From assembly GCF_043235035.1 (NCBI RefSeq), contig NZ_JAZAQF010000059.1, positions 124,001 to 188,000 on the forward strand: a DNA stretch of 64,000 bases. Reading direction: 5' to 3'. Shown here one piece after another: positions 16,550 to 24,211 of the stretch (position 1 is the first letter of the stretch; each line of letters starts with the position of its first letter). The notes under the pieces were generated by a model that was not told the origin of the DNA, did not search any database, and saw only the letters and a list, made by a program, of their open reading frames with translations. A program made the translations under genes and the position numbers. The stretch comes from CACIAM-69d sp001698445 (GTDB taxonomy: Bacteria > Cyanobacteriota > Cyanobacteriia > CACIAM-69d).

Positions 16550-17005
16550 ATGACCGACTGGCTCGAACACAGCGTTCAAGTAGAAGTTCCGGTTCCGATC
16601 GAGCATGTGTGGAGCCTTTGGTCTGACCTAGAACAAATGCCCCGCTGGATGAAATGGATTGATTCGGTGCATATTTCCGATGCGGATCCGGATATTTCCA
16701 TTTGGCAATTTGCTTCGGGAAATTTCCGGTTTGATTGGAAGTCGCGGATTGTGCGACTGGTGGATAACCAAATTATTCAGTGGGAATCGATCGACGGGTT
16801 GCCCAACCGGGGAGCCGTGCGGTTTTACGATCGCAAGGGCAGCAGCATCGTCCGCATGAGCATCGCCTACGACATGCCGGGGATCGTTGGGCAGTTGATG
16901 GATCGGCTGTTTTTGGGGCGGATTGTGGAATCGACGCTACAAGCGGATTTGGAGCGCTTTCGGGTCTATGCCGAACAGTCCTTGCAACAAACGGGCCCCA
17001 CTTAA
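16550..17005 (+). CDS. SRPBCC family protein (polyketide cyclase/dehydrase-like)
   Basis: A 151-residue protein of the START/SRPBCC ligand-binding fold. The recognisable elements are VQVEVPVPIEHVWSLWSDLE at residues 9-28, the following helix with PRWMKWIDSV, central strands with WKSRIV and WESIDGLPNRG, and the C-terminal amphipathic helix that closes the pocket. The cyanobacterial members of this COG5637-like group have no firmly assigned substrate; some lie beside carotenoid genes, but none is present here. No transmembrane segment. The next gene is convergent. Confidence 0.82.
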   Translation: MTDWLEHSVQVEVPVPIEHVWSLWSDLEQMPRWMKWIDSVHISDADPDISIWQFASGNFRFDWKSRIVRLVDNQIIQWESIDGLPNRGAVRFYDRKGSSIVRMSIAYDMPGIVGQLMDRLFLGRIVESTLQADLERFRVYAEQSLQQTGPT

Positions 17006-17067
17006 AGCCGCTTTAGGGGCGATCGGGACTGGCGCAACTGGTGTTTGGAGGCCACTGAGCAAAGGCT

Positions 17068-17478
17068 CTAGGTGGCCATGCCCGATCGCACGGTGCTGTT
17101 CTGGCGGCTGAGATAGGCCTTCAGGCGCAACAAACTGGTCACATGACCTAACCGCAAGGGCAAAATCGAGATCCCTTCAACGCGCGATTGCAGCCACCCA
17201 TCGCCCCAATGCCATTCGTGGTGGCCATCGATCGCCCCGGCCAGAATGAGCGAGAGGCCCCGATCGTTTGCCCACTGAACATGATGCTGAATTTCCAGGG
17301 GCCCCAGCCAACTGGTGTAGGTCGTGCCGGTGACCAGGCGATCGGGCAAATTTGCCGAAAACCGCTGGGGGCCAATCCAATGGGGCCATTCGCTAGGGCG
17401 CAGAATGCTATCGCCAATTAGGGTTGCGGAGGCTTCGAGTTCAATGCGCAACTGGGCTTGTTGAAATGTGCCGAACAT
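17068..17478 (-). CDS. conserved hypothetical cyanobacterial protein
   Basis: A 136-residue protein that I recognise only as a conserved cyanobacterial hypothetical. Its strand-rich make-up (QLRIELEASATLIGDSIL at the start, LGPLEIQHHVQW, HEWHWGDGWLQSRVEGISILPL) and the pattern of a domain binding one hydrophobic ligand loosely recall SRPBCC-like proteins, but I would not assign that. It is rich in Trp and His. The start at ATG 17478 faces hslO across a 102-base divergent promoter region. Confidence 0.65.
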   Translation of the reverse strand: MFGTFQQAQLRIELEASATLIGDSILRPSEWPHWIGPQRFSANLPDRLVTGTTYTSWLGPLEIQHHVQWANDRGLSLILAGAIDGHHEWHWGDGWLQSRVEGISILPLRLGHVTSLLRLKAYLSRQNSTVRSGMAT

Positions 17479-17580
17479 AGGCTTTGGGGTTCCGTATTCC
17501 GTAGGTTATGCCGTAATTTGGACAGATCCAATGGATACAATGAATTAATAACGCAGGTTAAGAAATGTAAGGGTTTTGTC

Positions 17581-18483
17581 ATGGGCGATCGTCTAATCCG
17601 AGCCACTGCCGCCGATGGGGGTATCCGCGCGGTGGGAGCCATCACCACCCGTTTGACCGACGAAGCCCGCGCCAGGCACAACCTATCCTACGTAGCCACC
17701 GCTGCATTGGGTCGCACCATGACGGCCGGCTTGCTGCTGGCCGCCAACATGAAGCGCACGGAAGCTCGCGTTAACTTGCGCTTTCGGGGTGATGGGCCCT
17801 TGGGCGTGGTGATGGCGGATGCGGGCTGTGATGGCACGGCTCGGGGTTATGTGGGTAATCCTAGTGTGGAGTTGCCACCCAATGCCAAGGGCAAGCTCGA
17901 TGTGGGCGGGGCGATCGGGAAAGGCTACCTCTACGCTGTGCGTGATTTTGGCTATGGCTATCCCTATTCCAGCACCACGGAAATTGTGTCCGGGGAAGTG
18001 GCTGAGGATGTGACGCATTACTTGGCAAATTCTGAACAAACGCCTTCGGCCCTTTCCTTGGGGGTGTTTGTGGAGCCAGACGGGGTAACGGCGGCCGGGG
18101 GATTGCTGATTCAGGTCATGCCGCAGGCCTCGATCGAGGATTCGGCCCTGGCGCTGTTGGAAAGCCGCATTGAAGCCCTTCAGGGGTTCACCCCACTCTT
18201 GCGGAGCGGCAAGTCTTTGCCTGAGATCCTGCAAGATTTGTTGGGAGATATGGGGTTGGAAATTTTCCCGGAAGTGCAAATGTTGCGATTCCACTGTGGT
18301 TGCACCAATGAGCGTGTGCTGCGGGCCCTGAAGACGTTGGGCGAAGATGAACTTCGGGACATGATTGTCAAGGACGGTGGCGCAGAGGCCACCTGCCATT
18401 TCTGTAATTCGGTCTATCAAACGGATGTTTCAGGCTTGGAGCAACTGATCCAAGAATTACGGGCCGAGGCGGCGAATTCCTAG
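17581..18483 (+). CDS. hslO: redox-regulated chaperone Hsp33
   Basis: Holdase chaperone activated by oxidation, which protects unfolding proteins during oxidative stress. The 300-residue protein has the N-terminal substrate-binding domain and, at its C-terminus, the zinc/redox switch. The switch consists of CxC (Cys239-Gly-Cys241 in FHCGCTNE) and CxxC (Cys272-His-Phe-Cys275), all four cysteines being present. I take ATG 17581 (MGDRLIRATAADGG) as the start, because homologues begin exactly there; the frame open from 17458 is upstream sequence. tRNA-Ala follows in the same direction after its own promoter. Confidence 0.95.
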   Translation: MGDRLIRATAADGGIRAVGAITTRLTDEARARHNLSYVATAALGRTMTAGLLLAANMKRTEARVNLRFRGDGPLGVVMADAGCDGTARGYVGNPSVELPPNAKGKLDVGGAIGKGYLYAVRDFGYGYPYSSTTEIVSGEVAEDVTHYLANSEQTPSALSLGVFVEPDGVTAAGGLLIQVMPQASIEDSALALLESRIEALQGFTPLLRSGKSLPEILQDLLGDMGLEIFPEVQMLRFHCGCTNERVLRALKTLGEDELRDMIVKDGGAEATCHFCNSVYQTDVSGLEQLIQELRAEAANS

Positions 18484-18521
18484 ATCAACGCCATCGGGGC
18501 AACTTTTTTTGCGCAAGGGGC

Positions 18522-18549
18522 TTGCATCTTCCGGAAAATTTGCTAAACT
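18522..18549 (+). promoter_or_regulatory. sigma70-type promoter of tRNA-Ala
   Basis: TTGCAT at 18522-18527, a 16-base spacer, and TAAACT at 18544-18549. Transcription would begin near 18556, about 15 bases before the mature tRNA end. Spacing and hexamers are good matches to the vegetative consensus. Confidence 0.6.
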
Positions 18550-18571
18550 TGGTTTCGCCGCACAACGGCGC

Positions 18572-18644
18572 GGGGGTTTAGCTCAGTTGGTAGAGCGCCT
18601 GCTTTGCAAGCAGGATGTCAGCGGTTCGAGTCCGCTAACCTCCA
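18572..18644 (+). tRNA. tRNA-Ala (anticodon UGC)
   Basis: A 73-nt cloverleaf. The acceptor GGGGGTT pairs with AACCTCC (one G-U pair), the D arm is AGCTCAGTTGGTAGAGC-like, and the anticodon arm CCTGCTTTGCAAGCAGG carries TGC. The T arm is AGCGG-TTCGAGT-CCGCT, and the discriminator is A. The CCA end is not encoded, as usual in cyanobacteria. It is a stand-alone tRNA gene, outside an rRNA operon. Confidence 0.97.
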
Positions 18645-18822
18645 CTTAAATTTCAGCATTTAAAGCAACTTAAGTCTTAGAAGGCACGGGAGCATTCTGA
18701 GCGCGGTCTTCGGGGCTAGCTAGAGTTTGGTTGATGGCGCTCGCCCTTGATTGCGCTGGGCTGGCTCTAGTGGGCTGTGGCGATCGGTTGGGGGCATGAA
18801 ACCAGCCAGTAAACCACCACCA

Positions 18823-18862
18823 CCGATCGGGGCCAGGGGCCAAATTGACCGGCCCCGATCGG
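18823..18862. terminator. strong intergenic hairpin, possible bidirectional transcription stop
   Basis: CCGATCGGGGCC at 18823-18834 is perfectly reverse-complemented by GGCCCCGATCGG at 18851-18862, with a 16-base loop. It lies between tRNA-Ala and the 3' end of the next (minus-strand) gene, the place for a shared terminator. There is no T-run on either side, so it is not a canonical intrinsic terminator. Confidence 0.4.
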
Positions 18863-18934
18863 GCTAGTTGATCACTGGAACGGTGTTGCTGAGAGGGTTG
18901 GGTCTCAATGCGCCGGCCTGGATGTTATTTGCGA

Positions 18935-20071
18935 TTATTTGCGATCGATCCAAACCTTCAGCGCTTCGAGTTGCAAACCATCACCCCGCAAACCGCAGAA
19001 CTCGCCACCCTTCAGCACATTGGAGTTGCCATAGCGGGCAAAGTGTCCTTGATAGAAGAGTTGATAGCGATCGGCTTCGGGGCCCGTCAGCTCGATCGTG
19101 AATCCTTCTAGGCGGCGACTTTCGCGGCGGGATCCGACGTATTCCCCTTCACCCACCCAAGCCGTGTCACCGGTGCTTTGCAGGTGACCCATGTAGCGGA
19201 TGCCCAAACCGGGAATCGGTTGCTTAAAGCGAATTTGCATCCCTTCGATGGCGCGAGATTCGCCGATGGTTCCAGCAAATTCCCGATCACTGAAGGTGCG
19301 ATCGCCAATACCGCCGATGTGTACCATCACTTCCAATGCCACTGAGCCAACCGTCGAAGCCGTGGCCCCAAAAATCACATCATTGGCTTGCAAAGGCGCG
19401 ACCGTTTGGGTGCTGGGGGCTTCGCGGGGAGCGGGGGCCGCTTGACCACCCACTTGCAGCTTGCCTCGGGACGCGGCCACGGCCAGCGATCGACCAAAGG
19501 AGCGGGCCACGGTGTCTTCCAGTTGCACCCAGCGATCGTCATCTAGGCGATCGGCTTCTTCCAACAGGGTCAAAAGGGCACAAAGGGGATGATTACCCTT
19601 CACCAGGGAGATGGCCACCTGGGGCAAATTCGTGGGCACAGCGGTGGCCACCAGGCCACGCACCTGCCGCGCCTGAGTTTGGCAATCTTCGAGGGCCCCT
19701 TGGGCATCGCTGCTGCCGCTGTAGCGAATGGACAGCAGGCGATCGAGCATGGCCAGCGCCTGTTGTTGAACCGCTTCCGGCGATCCAATGGGCATCAAGG
19801 AGCGAATAAAGGCTTCCAGTTCCCGCACAGAAACCAAGTTGGCTGGAATGGCTCCCCCTGTTAAACCCGCTTCCTTGGCTAGGGCGATCGCGCGATCGCG
19901 TAGGGTTTCAAAAACTTGTTGATAGCGGGCAGCTTCCTGGAGCAGACCGGCGCTGGGTGGCGTACCCAAATTGGTTAACTCACCGGCCGCCAGGGAAAGC
20001 CGGGTCCCCAAGCTGTTGTAGCTACTGGCGAGGGCGCTCAACTCTTGCAGCAGGGTGTCGAGGGCGAGCAT
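18935..20071 (-). CDS. hypothetical protein with C-terminal ChW-like repeats
   Basis: A 378-residue protein in two parts. Residues 1-215 are helical, with a Leu/Ala-rich sequence and RQVRGLV. After a Pro/Ala linker (APAPREAPSTQTVAP), residues 250-378 hold three units of about 40 residues. Their shared frame is H-x-(6)-G-(x)n-G-x(4-6)-LE-x(3)-(I/L), as in VHIGGIGDR...AIEGMQIRF, GHLQSTGDTAW...RLEGFTIEL and GHFARYGNS...QLEALKVWI. This matches the Clostridial hydrophobic (ChW) repeat, usually found in surface proteins, with the Trp mostly lost. No signal peptide is visible with the ATG at 20071; the frame extends to 20140 but still shows none. Function unknown. Confidence 0.6.
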   Translation of the reverse strand: MLALDTLLQELSALASSYNSLGTRLSLAAGELTNLGTPPSAGLLQEAARYQQVFETLRDRAIALAKEAGLTGGAIPANLVSVRELEAFIRSLMPIGSPEAVQQQALAMLDRLLSIRYSGSSDAQGALEDCQTQARQVRGLVATAVPTNLPQVAISLVKGNHPLCALLTLLEEADRLDDDRWVQLEDTVARSFGRSLAVAASRGKLQVGGQAAPAPREAPSTQTVAPLQANDVIFGATASTVGSVALEVMVHIGGIGDRTFSDREFAGTIGESRAIEGMQIRFKQPIPGLGIRYMGHLQSTGDTAWVGEGEYVGSRRESRRLEGFTIELTGPEADRYQLFYQGHFARYGNSNVLKGGEFCGLRGDGLQLEALKVWIDRK

Positions 20072-20156
20072 AGGAAATTCAGTTTGAAGGGATTGAGTTA
20101 GTTGAATGGACTCCTGGGCAATGGTTTGGGGTATGCACAATTGGGGTGCGATTGAC

Positions 20157-20237
20157 GATTCAGTATCCGTGATTCATCGTCTCTGATTCAGTATCCGTGA
20201 TTCATCGTCTGTGATTCAGCATTCGCGAATCTTCGAT
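20157..20237. repeat. 28-bp tandem repeat, nearly three copies
   Basis: The unit begins GATTCAGTATCCGTGATTCA and recurs at 20157, 20185 and, more diverged, 20213. Within each unit GATTCA occurs twice, so there is an internal half-period. It lies upstream of the minus-strand ChW-like gene, in the gene-free interval 20072-20353 where I see nothing else. Confidence 0.8.
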
Positions 20238-20353
20238 CCCCAACCCGATCAATCTGATTCGATCAATTAGGTCAATTGTGCTGGATTAACCAAGCCTATT
20301 GGAGCCAACGATAACCATACCACCGGCTCTAATCGGCCAATGAATTAATGGAT

Positions 20354-20905
20354 TTATGAGTTTGTGTATAGGTTTGTGGAACTTGAGTTTGTGGCACTTG
20401 GTTGATGGGCGGTAATGGGCCCACGGGCGATCGGTTTGCAGTAGAGACGATCGCACCGTGGCGTTTCAACCCCTTGGGTTAATTGATAGCCGCTGGTTTC
20501 ATACAATTGCACGGCCGTTGCAAGGACGCTGGCGGTTTCCAACCAAGCAATCTGGAAGCCACGCCTAGACGCAGCTCGCTCCAGTTGTTGCAACAGCCAG
20601 CGCCCCAAACCCTGACCACGGGCCAATGGAAGCAGATACATTTTTCGGATCTCAACCGCGCGATCGCCTCGGTCGATCGGGTAGTAGGCTCCAGTGCCTA
20701 CGAGCTGCGACCCTTGATAGATCACCCAAAATTCTCCCCCGGTCGCAAGATAACAATCTTCCACGGCCAGGACATCTCGATCGGCCCCTGTCGGTTCCCA
20801 AGGCAGACCATACTCCGTCAGCACAGTACGGATCACAGTTGCGGCAGCCGCCCGATCGCGAGGTTGCCAATCCTGAATCCGAAACCCCTTAAACACTGCT
20901 TCCAT
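20354..20905 (-). CDS. GNAT family N-acetyltransferase
   Basis: An acetyl-CoA-dependent N-acetyltransferase of unknown substrate. From ATG 20905 the protein has 183 residues (FRIQDWQPRDRAAAATVIR at the start). The diagnostic motif is the acetyl-CoA pyrophosphate loop after the central strand: KMYLLPLARGQGLGRWLLQQ. It is followed by AWLETASVLATAVQLYETSGY, written here in parts, the usual motif B. An upstream ATG at 20929 adds eight residues. The C-terminal 20 residues are rich in Thr, Ser and Asn and look dispensable. It follows the STAS gene by 39 bases on the same strand, so the two are likely co-transcribed; a link to protein acetylation control is speculation. Confidence 0.85.
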   Translation of the reverse strand: MEAVFKGFRIQDWQPRDRAAAATVIRTVLTEYGLPWEPTGADRDVLAVEDCYLATGGEFWVIYQGSQLVGTGAYYPIDRGDRAVEIRKMYLLPLARGQGLGRWLLQQLERAASRRGFQIAWLETASVLATAVQLYETSGYQLTQGVETPRCDRLYCKPIARGPITAHQPSATNSSSTNLYTNS

Positions 20906-20944
20906 GGCATCTAACAGGCAGGATTCCAACCCAAGCGGTTTCCA

Positions 20945-21328
20945 CTAGGCCGCCAAGGGATTAAAAGTCGGCTCCAGGGTCTGTTGTTCCCAAGCAGCCA
21001 ATGCCGCCGCTTGCGATTCGTAGATGGGAAACACCCGATCGAGCTGAGCAATTTCAAACACCATCCGCACCGGATCCGAGGGCGCACAGAAGAGCAGCGC
21101 TCCACCCTGCTGTCGAGCCAATTTGAAACCAGCAATGAACGCCGAAAGACCGGAACTGTCGATTGAACTCACCTGAGATAAATCCAGCAACCAAACCGGG
21201 GCAGAAGTTTCCGTAGCGCTAACTTCCTGGGCCAGTTGCTCAAATTGTTGACGCAGATCGGCGCTGCTGTGGGTGTCGCAGCGACCTTGGAGTTCGAGTA
21301 CATGAGGGCTGTACATCATGGGCACCAT
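20945..21328 (-). CDS. STAS domain protein (anti-sigma factor antagonist-like)
   Basis: A 127-residue protein of the SpoIIAA/RsbV fold. The core is VWLLDLSQVSSIDSSGLSAF, where the Ser of the IDSSG motif is the residue that cognate kinases phosphorylate in this family. LLFCAPSDPVRMVFEIAQLDRVF completes the domain (written in two halves, about residues 78-100). Such proteins usually switch a partner kinase or phosphatase, but no RsbW-like kinase is present in the window. ATG 21328 is taken as the start; Met4 and Met5 are alternatives. An inverted repeat GGCTCG...CGAGCC sits about 30-60 bases upstream. Confidence 0.85.
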   Translation of the reverse strand: MVPMMYSPHVLELQGRCDTHSSADLRQQFEQLAQEVSATETSAPVWLLDLSQVSSIDSSGLSAFIAGFKLARQQGGALLFCAPSDPVRMVFEIAQLDRVFPIYESQAAALAAWEQQTLEPTFNPLAA

Positions 21329-21750
21329 AAACCTTCCTAGAGAGCGAGCATTAACAACCGGCTCGGGGCCGGCCCCGTGTTTCGAGCCACGGGTCTATTC
21401 TGCTAATTGGAGGAGAGTGGAGGTGCGGCGGCGATCGCCCTAATAGGGTAATCGCGATCGCAAGTTACACGGGGCTAACTGGACTACCAAATGGGGCGCA
21501 CCCCCGATCGTTGCCCGTTACCAAGGCTATTTTGTCAAGAGAGCGGCCCAGCACGCCTGGGAAAAGGTTCGGAGATTACGACCTGGGGCGGGCGGTGATG
21601 GTTCCAGCCGTTGCTCCTCGATCGGGCTGTTGGCTCAGGGAGTCAAGGGGCTGAAACGTTGCGATCGACCCGGTTTTCTGTTGATGAACCCCAGCGGGGC
21701 CCCCGGAGCCAGGTTGCGCCCGCTGCTGGGCGATCGGCTAAAGGCGGCAA
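21329..21750. other. intergenic region between the STAS gene and the end of uvrC
   Basis: About 420 bases without a supported gene. The open frames at 21611-21844 and 21630-21914 (+) are antisense readings into the repeat at the end of uvrC. A GC-rich palindrome (CGGGGCCGGCCCCG) lies near 21362-21376, just upstream of the STAS gene. I see no T-rich terminator for uvrC. Confidence 0.45.
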
Positions 21751-23898
21751 TCACGAAACTGTGCCGGTCAAATCAGTGCTGCCCAAGTCAGTGCTGCCCA
21801 AGTCAGTGCTGGTCAAATCAGTGCTGGCCAAATCAGTCGGATGAAAGTACTCATAAATTTGTTGGGCCAAGCGGGGGCCAACGCCGGGGACTTCCTGTAA
21901 CTGGGCGGGTGTAGCCTCGCGGATGTAGTCGATCGAGCGGAAGTGGGCTAACAATTGCTTTTGGCGATGGTGTCCCAAGCCGGGAATCTCTTCGAGGCGC
22001 GATCGCCGCATTCGTTCCGTGCGTTTTTGGCGGTGGAAACTGACCGCAAATCGGTGAGCCTCGTCCCGCAAACGGCGCACCAACTGCACCCCCGGCTGCT
22101 CTGGATCCGCGCGTAGGGGCTGGGATTCTTCGGGCAAAAAGATTTCCTCGCGTTTTTTGGCCAGGCTCACCACCCGCAGCTCATCCAACAAATCCAGATC
22201 CCGCAACACGGTAACCACCGCCGACAGTTGCCCCTTACCCCCATCAATCACAACCAAATCTGGCCAGTCTTGGGTTTGACGCTCACGTCCACCCAAAACA
22301 CTCAATGCCGCATTGGGTGCGCTACGGGGTTGGTGATCGCGGAATCGCCGCCGAATGGTTTCCGCCAAGCTGGCGAAGTCATCGGAGTGGCCGGGGCCAA
22401 TTTCGGGGTTCCGAATTTTGTAATGACGGTAATGTTGCTTGGCAGGCAAGCCATCCACAAACACCACCCGCGAGGCCACCGCATCGGATCCCTGGATGTG
22501 GGAAATGTCATAGCACTCAATCCAACGGGGCAAATCGGGCAAGTCTAAGAGATCTGCCAGATCCTGGAGGGCGGCTTGGTTTCGATCTCTGCTGCGTTGG
22601 GTGCGGGCTAACTCGTAGTCCGCGTTGCGGGCCACCAGAGCAATCAAGTCCGCTTTCAGTTGCCGTTGAGGGGTTTCGATCGCCACCTTGCGGCCCCGGC
22701 GCTCACTCAGCCAGTCCGCTAGCCAAGGCCCGTCGGGCAATTCGTACTGCACCAAAATCTCCGCCGGAATTTCAACGGATTCCACGGTGCTGTAGTGCTC
22801 TTCGAGGGCCTGTTGCAAAATTCGCCCCAAAACGCTGGGGGCAATGGCTGGGGCCATAACTGGCGGAATAGCGGATTCGGTTTCGGCAGCACCCTCGGTC
22901 GCGGCTGGGGCGATCGCTTCGGTGACAACGGGCGATCGGGACTCGGATGTTATGGGGGCCGTGGTGGTCGGTGCGGGAATTTCCGCCACAAAACCCAACC
23001 GCCCCACCAGCCGCCCGGCCCGAATTTGGAACAGTTGAATGCAAGCATGGCGATCACTGGTGGCCAGGGCGATCGCATCGCGAGAAACCCGATCGTTTGG
23101 CAGCTCCACCTTGCGATCGGCCCCCAACTGTTCCAAGCCTCGCAGTCGATCGCGCAACTGAGCCGCTAGCTCAAAATTCAGTTCCTCCGCTGCGGCAATC
23201 ATCTGCTGCTGGAGTTGCTCCATCAACTCGCCCGATCGCCCCTGAAACACCATGGCCACCTTCTGCACCGTTTGGCGGTAATTCGCTGGTGTAATCAAAC
23301 CCTGACAAACACCCGGGCAGCGGCCAATGTCGTAGTTCAAGCAGGGGCGATCTCGAAACAAGGGCTTTGGCCGTTGCCGCAAGGGAAACAAACGCTTCAC
23401 CAGCCGCAAAGTTTCCCGCAAGGCCTGCGCATCGGTGTAGGGGCCGTAGTAGCGATCGCCGGGTTGGCTCAGCTTGCGTTTGCGGGTAATGAACAGCCGA
23501 GGATAATCCTCCGACCAAGTAATGCAGAGATAGGGATATTTCTTGTCATCCTTCAGCAGCGTGTTGAAGTGGGGTTGATGCTGCCGAATCAGGTTGGCCT
23601 CCAAGGCCAGGGCTTCCGATTCCGTATCGGTAACGATGAATTCAATCTCCGCCACCTGCCGCACCATCAGTTCCAGGCGCGGACTGTGCAGTTGCTCCCC
23701 GATCGGCTTGTTGGACTGACCCTGAAACGGCCGGAAGTAAGAACGAACCCGCGATCGGAGGCTTTTGGACTTGCCTATATAAAGGATGCGATCGCGATCA
23801 TCCTTCATGAAATAAACCCCCGGCTCCCGAGGCAACTCGGCCAAGCGGGTCACCAAACGGGGGCGATCGTGAATGAGCAACCGTTGATTAACGCCCAT
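21751..23898 (-). CDS. uvrC: excinuclease ABC subunit C
   Basis: Nuclease of nucleotide excision repair, which makes both incisions after UvrB binds the lesion. The 715-residue protein has the GIY-YIG domain (PGVYFMKDDRDRILYIGKSK, about residues 27-46), the UVR helix pair, the RNase H-like endonuclease domain starting at ECYDISHIQGSDAVA, and the C-terminal helix-hairpin-helix (IPGLGHHRQKQLL and VPGVGPRLAQQIYEYF). Two features are unusual. One is an Ala/Thr/Pro-rich insert of roughly 50 residues after AEIPAPTTTAP, before the RNase H-like part. The other is a C-terminal tail made of five (S/A)TDL-x units after the HhH domain, encoded by a 15-bp tandem repeat. Both should be disordered. Start ATG 23898. 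Confidence 0.96.
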   Translation of the reverse strand: MGVNQRLLIHDRPRLVTRLAELPREPGVYFMKDDRDRILYIGKSKSLRSRVRSYFRPFQGQSNKPIGEQLHSPRLELMVRQVAEIEFIVTDTESEALALEANLIRQHQPHFNTLLKDDKKYPYLCITWSEDYPRLFITRKRKLSQPGDRYYGPYTDAQALRETLRLVKRLFPLRQRPKPLFRDRPCLNYDIGRCPGVCQGLITPANYRQTVQKVAMVFQGRSGELMEQLQQQMIAAAEELNFELAAQLRDRLRGLEQLGADRKVELPNDRVSRDAIALATSDRHACIQLFQIRAGRLVGRLGFVAEIPAPTTTAPITSESRSPVVTEAIAPAATEGAAETESAIPPVMAPAIAPSVLGRILQQALEEHYSTVESVEIPAEILVQYELPDGPWLADWLSERRGRKVAIETPQRQLKADLIALVARNADYELARTQRSRDRNQAALQDLADLLDLPDLPRWIECYDISHIQGSDAVASRVVFVDGLPAKQHYRHYKIRNPEIGPGHSDDFASLAETIRRRFRDHQPRSAPNAALSVLGGRERQTQDWPDLVVIDGGKGQLSAVVTVLRDLDLLDELRVVSLAKKREEIFLPEESQPLRADPEQPGVQLVRRLRDEAHRFAVSFHRQKRTERMRRSRLEEIPGLGHHRQKQLLAHFRSIDYIREATPAQLQEVPGVGPRLAQQIYEYFHPTDLASTDLTSTDLGSTDLGSTDLTGTVS
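21767..21841. repeat. 15-bp tandem repeat inside the 3' end of uvrC
   Basis: Five 15-bp units begin at 21767, 21782, 21797, 21812 and 21827 and read GTCAAATCAGTGCTG or CCCAAGTCAGTGCTG on the + strand. Because the unit is a multiple of three it keeps the uvrC frame and encodes a repeated five-residue unit (STDLx) at the protein's C-terminus. Copy number could change without breaking the gene. Confidence 0.88.
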
Positions 23899-24211
23899 GC
23901 TGACCCGAATTTCATCAAAATCATCCCACCCCTGTACAATGCCCCATAACCTGAGCCACGATCTCCACCGCCTCTCCCAATTTTCCTGTGAATCTTGGGG
24001 AACCCATTGGAGAGCCTAGTCGTCAAGGGCTTCAGCTAGACAGTATCAGTCAACCTAAGGTAAACTTGCGCTGGCTGTACGAGTCTTTTTGGCAGTCTCA
24101 GATCAACAGAAAGCTCATAAGCTGCCTGTCACTGGATGCAACGCTGAATTGTCGATCGTTTGGTACAAGCACAGACATACAGCTACAGCAAATTTCAGAG
24201 GAGTGGAATAA
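23899..24211. other. divergent promoter region of uvrC and the RTX-type gene
   Basis: A 313-base spacer between the start of uvrC (minus) and the RTX-type gene (plus). It should hold both promoters. A purine-rich ribosome binding site (GAGGAG at 24199-24204) lies 7 bases before the GTG at 24212. I could not single out -35/-10 elements with confidence. Confidence 0.5.
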
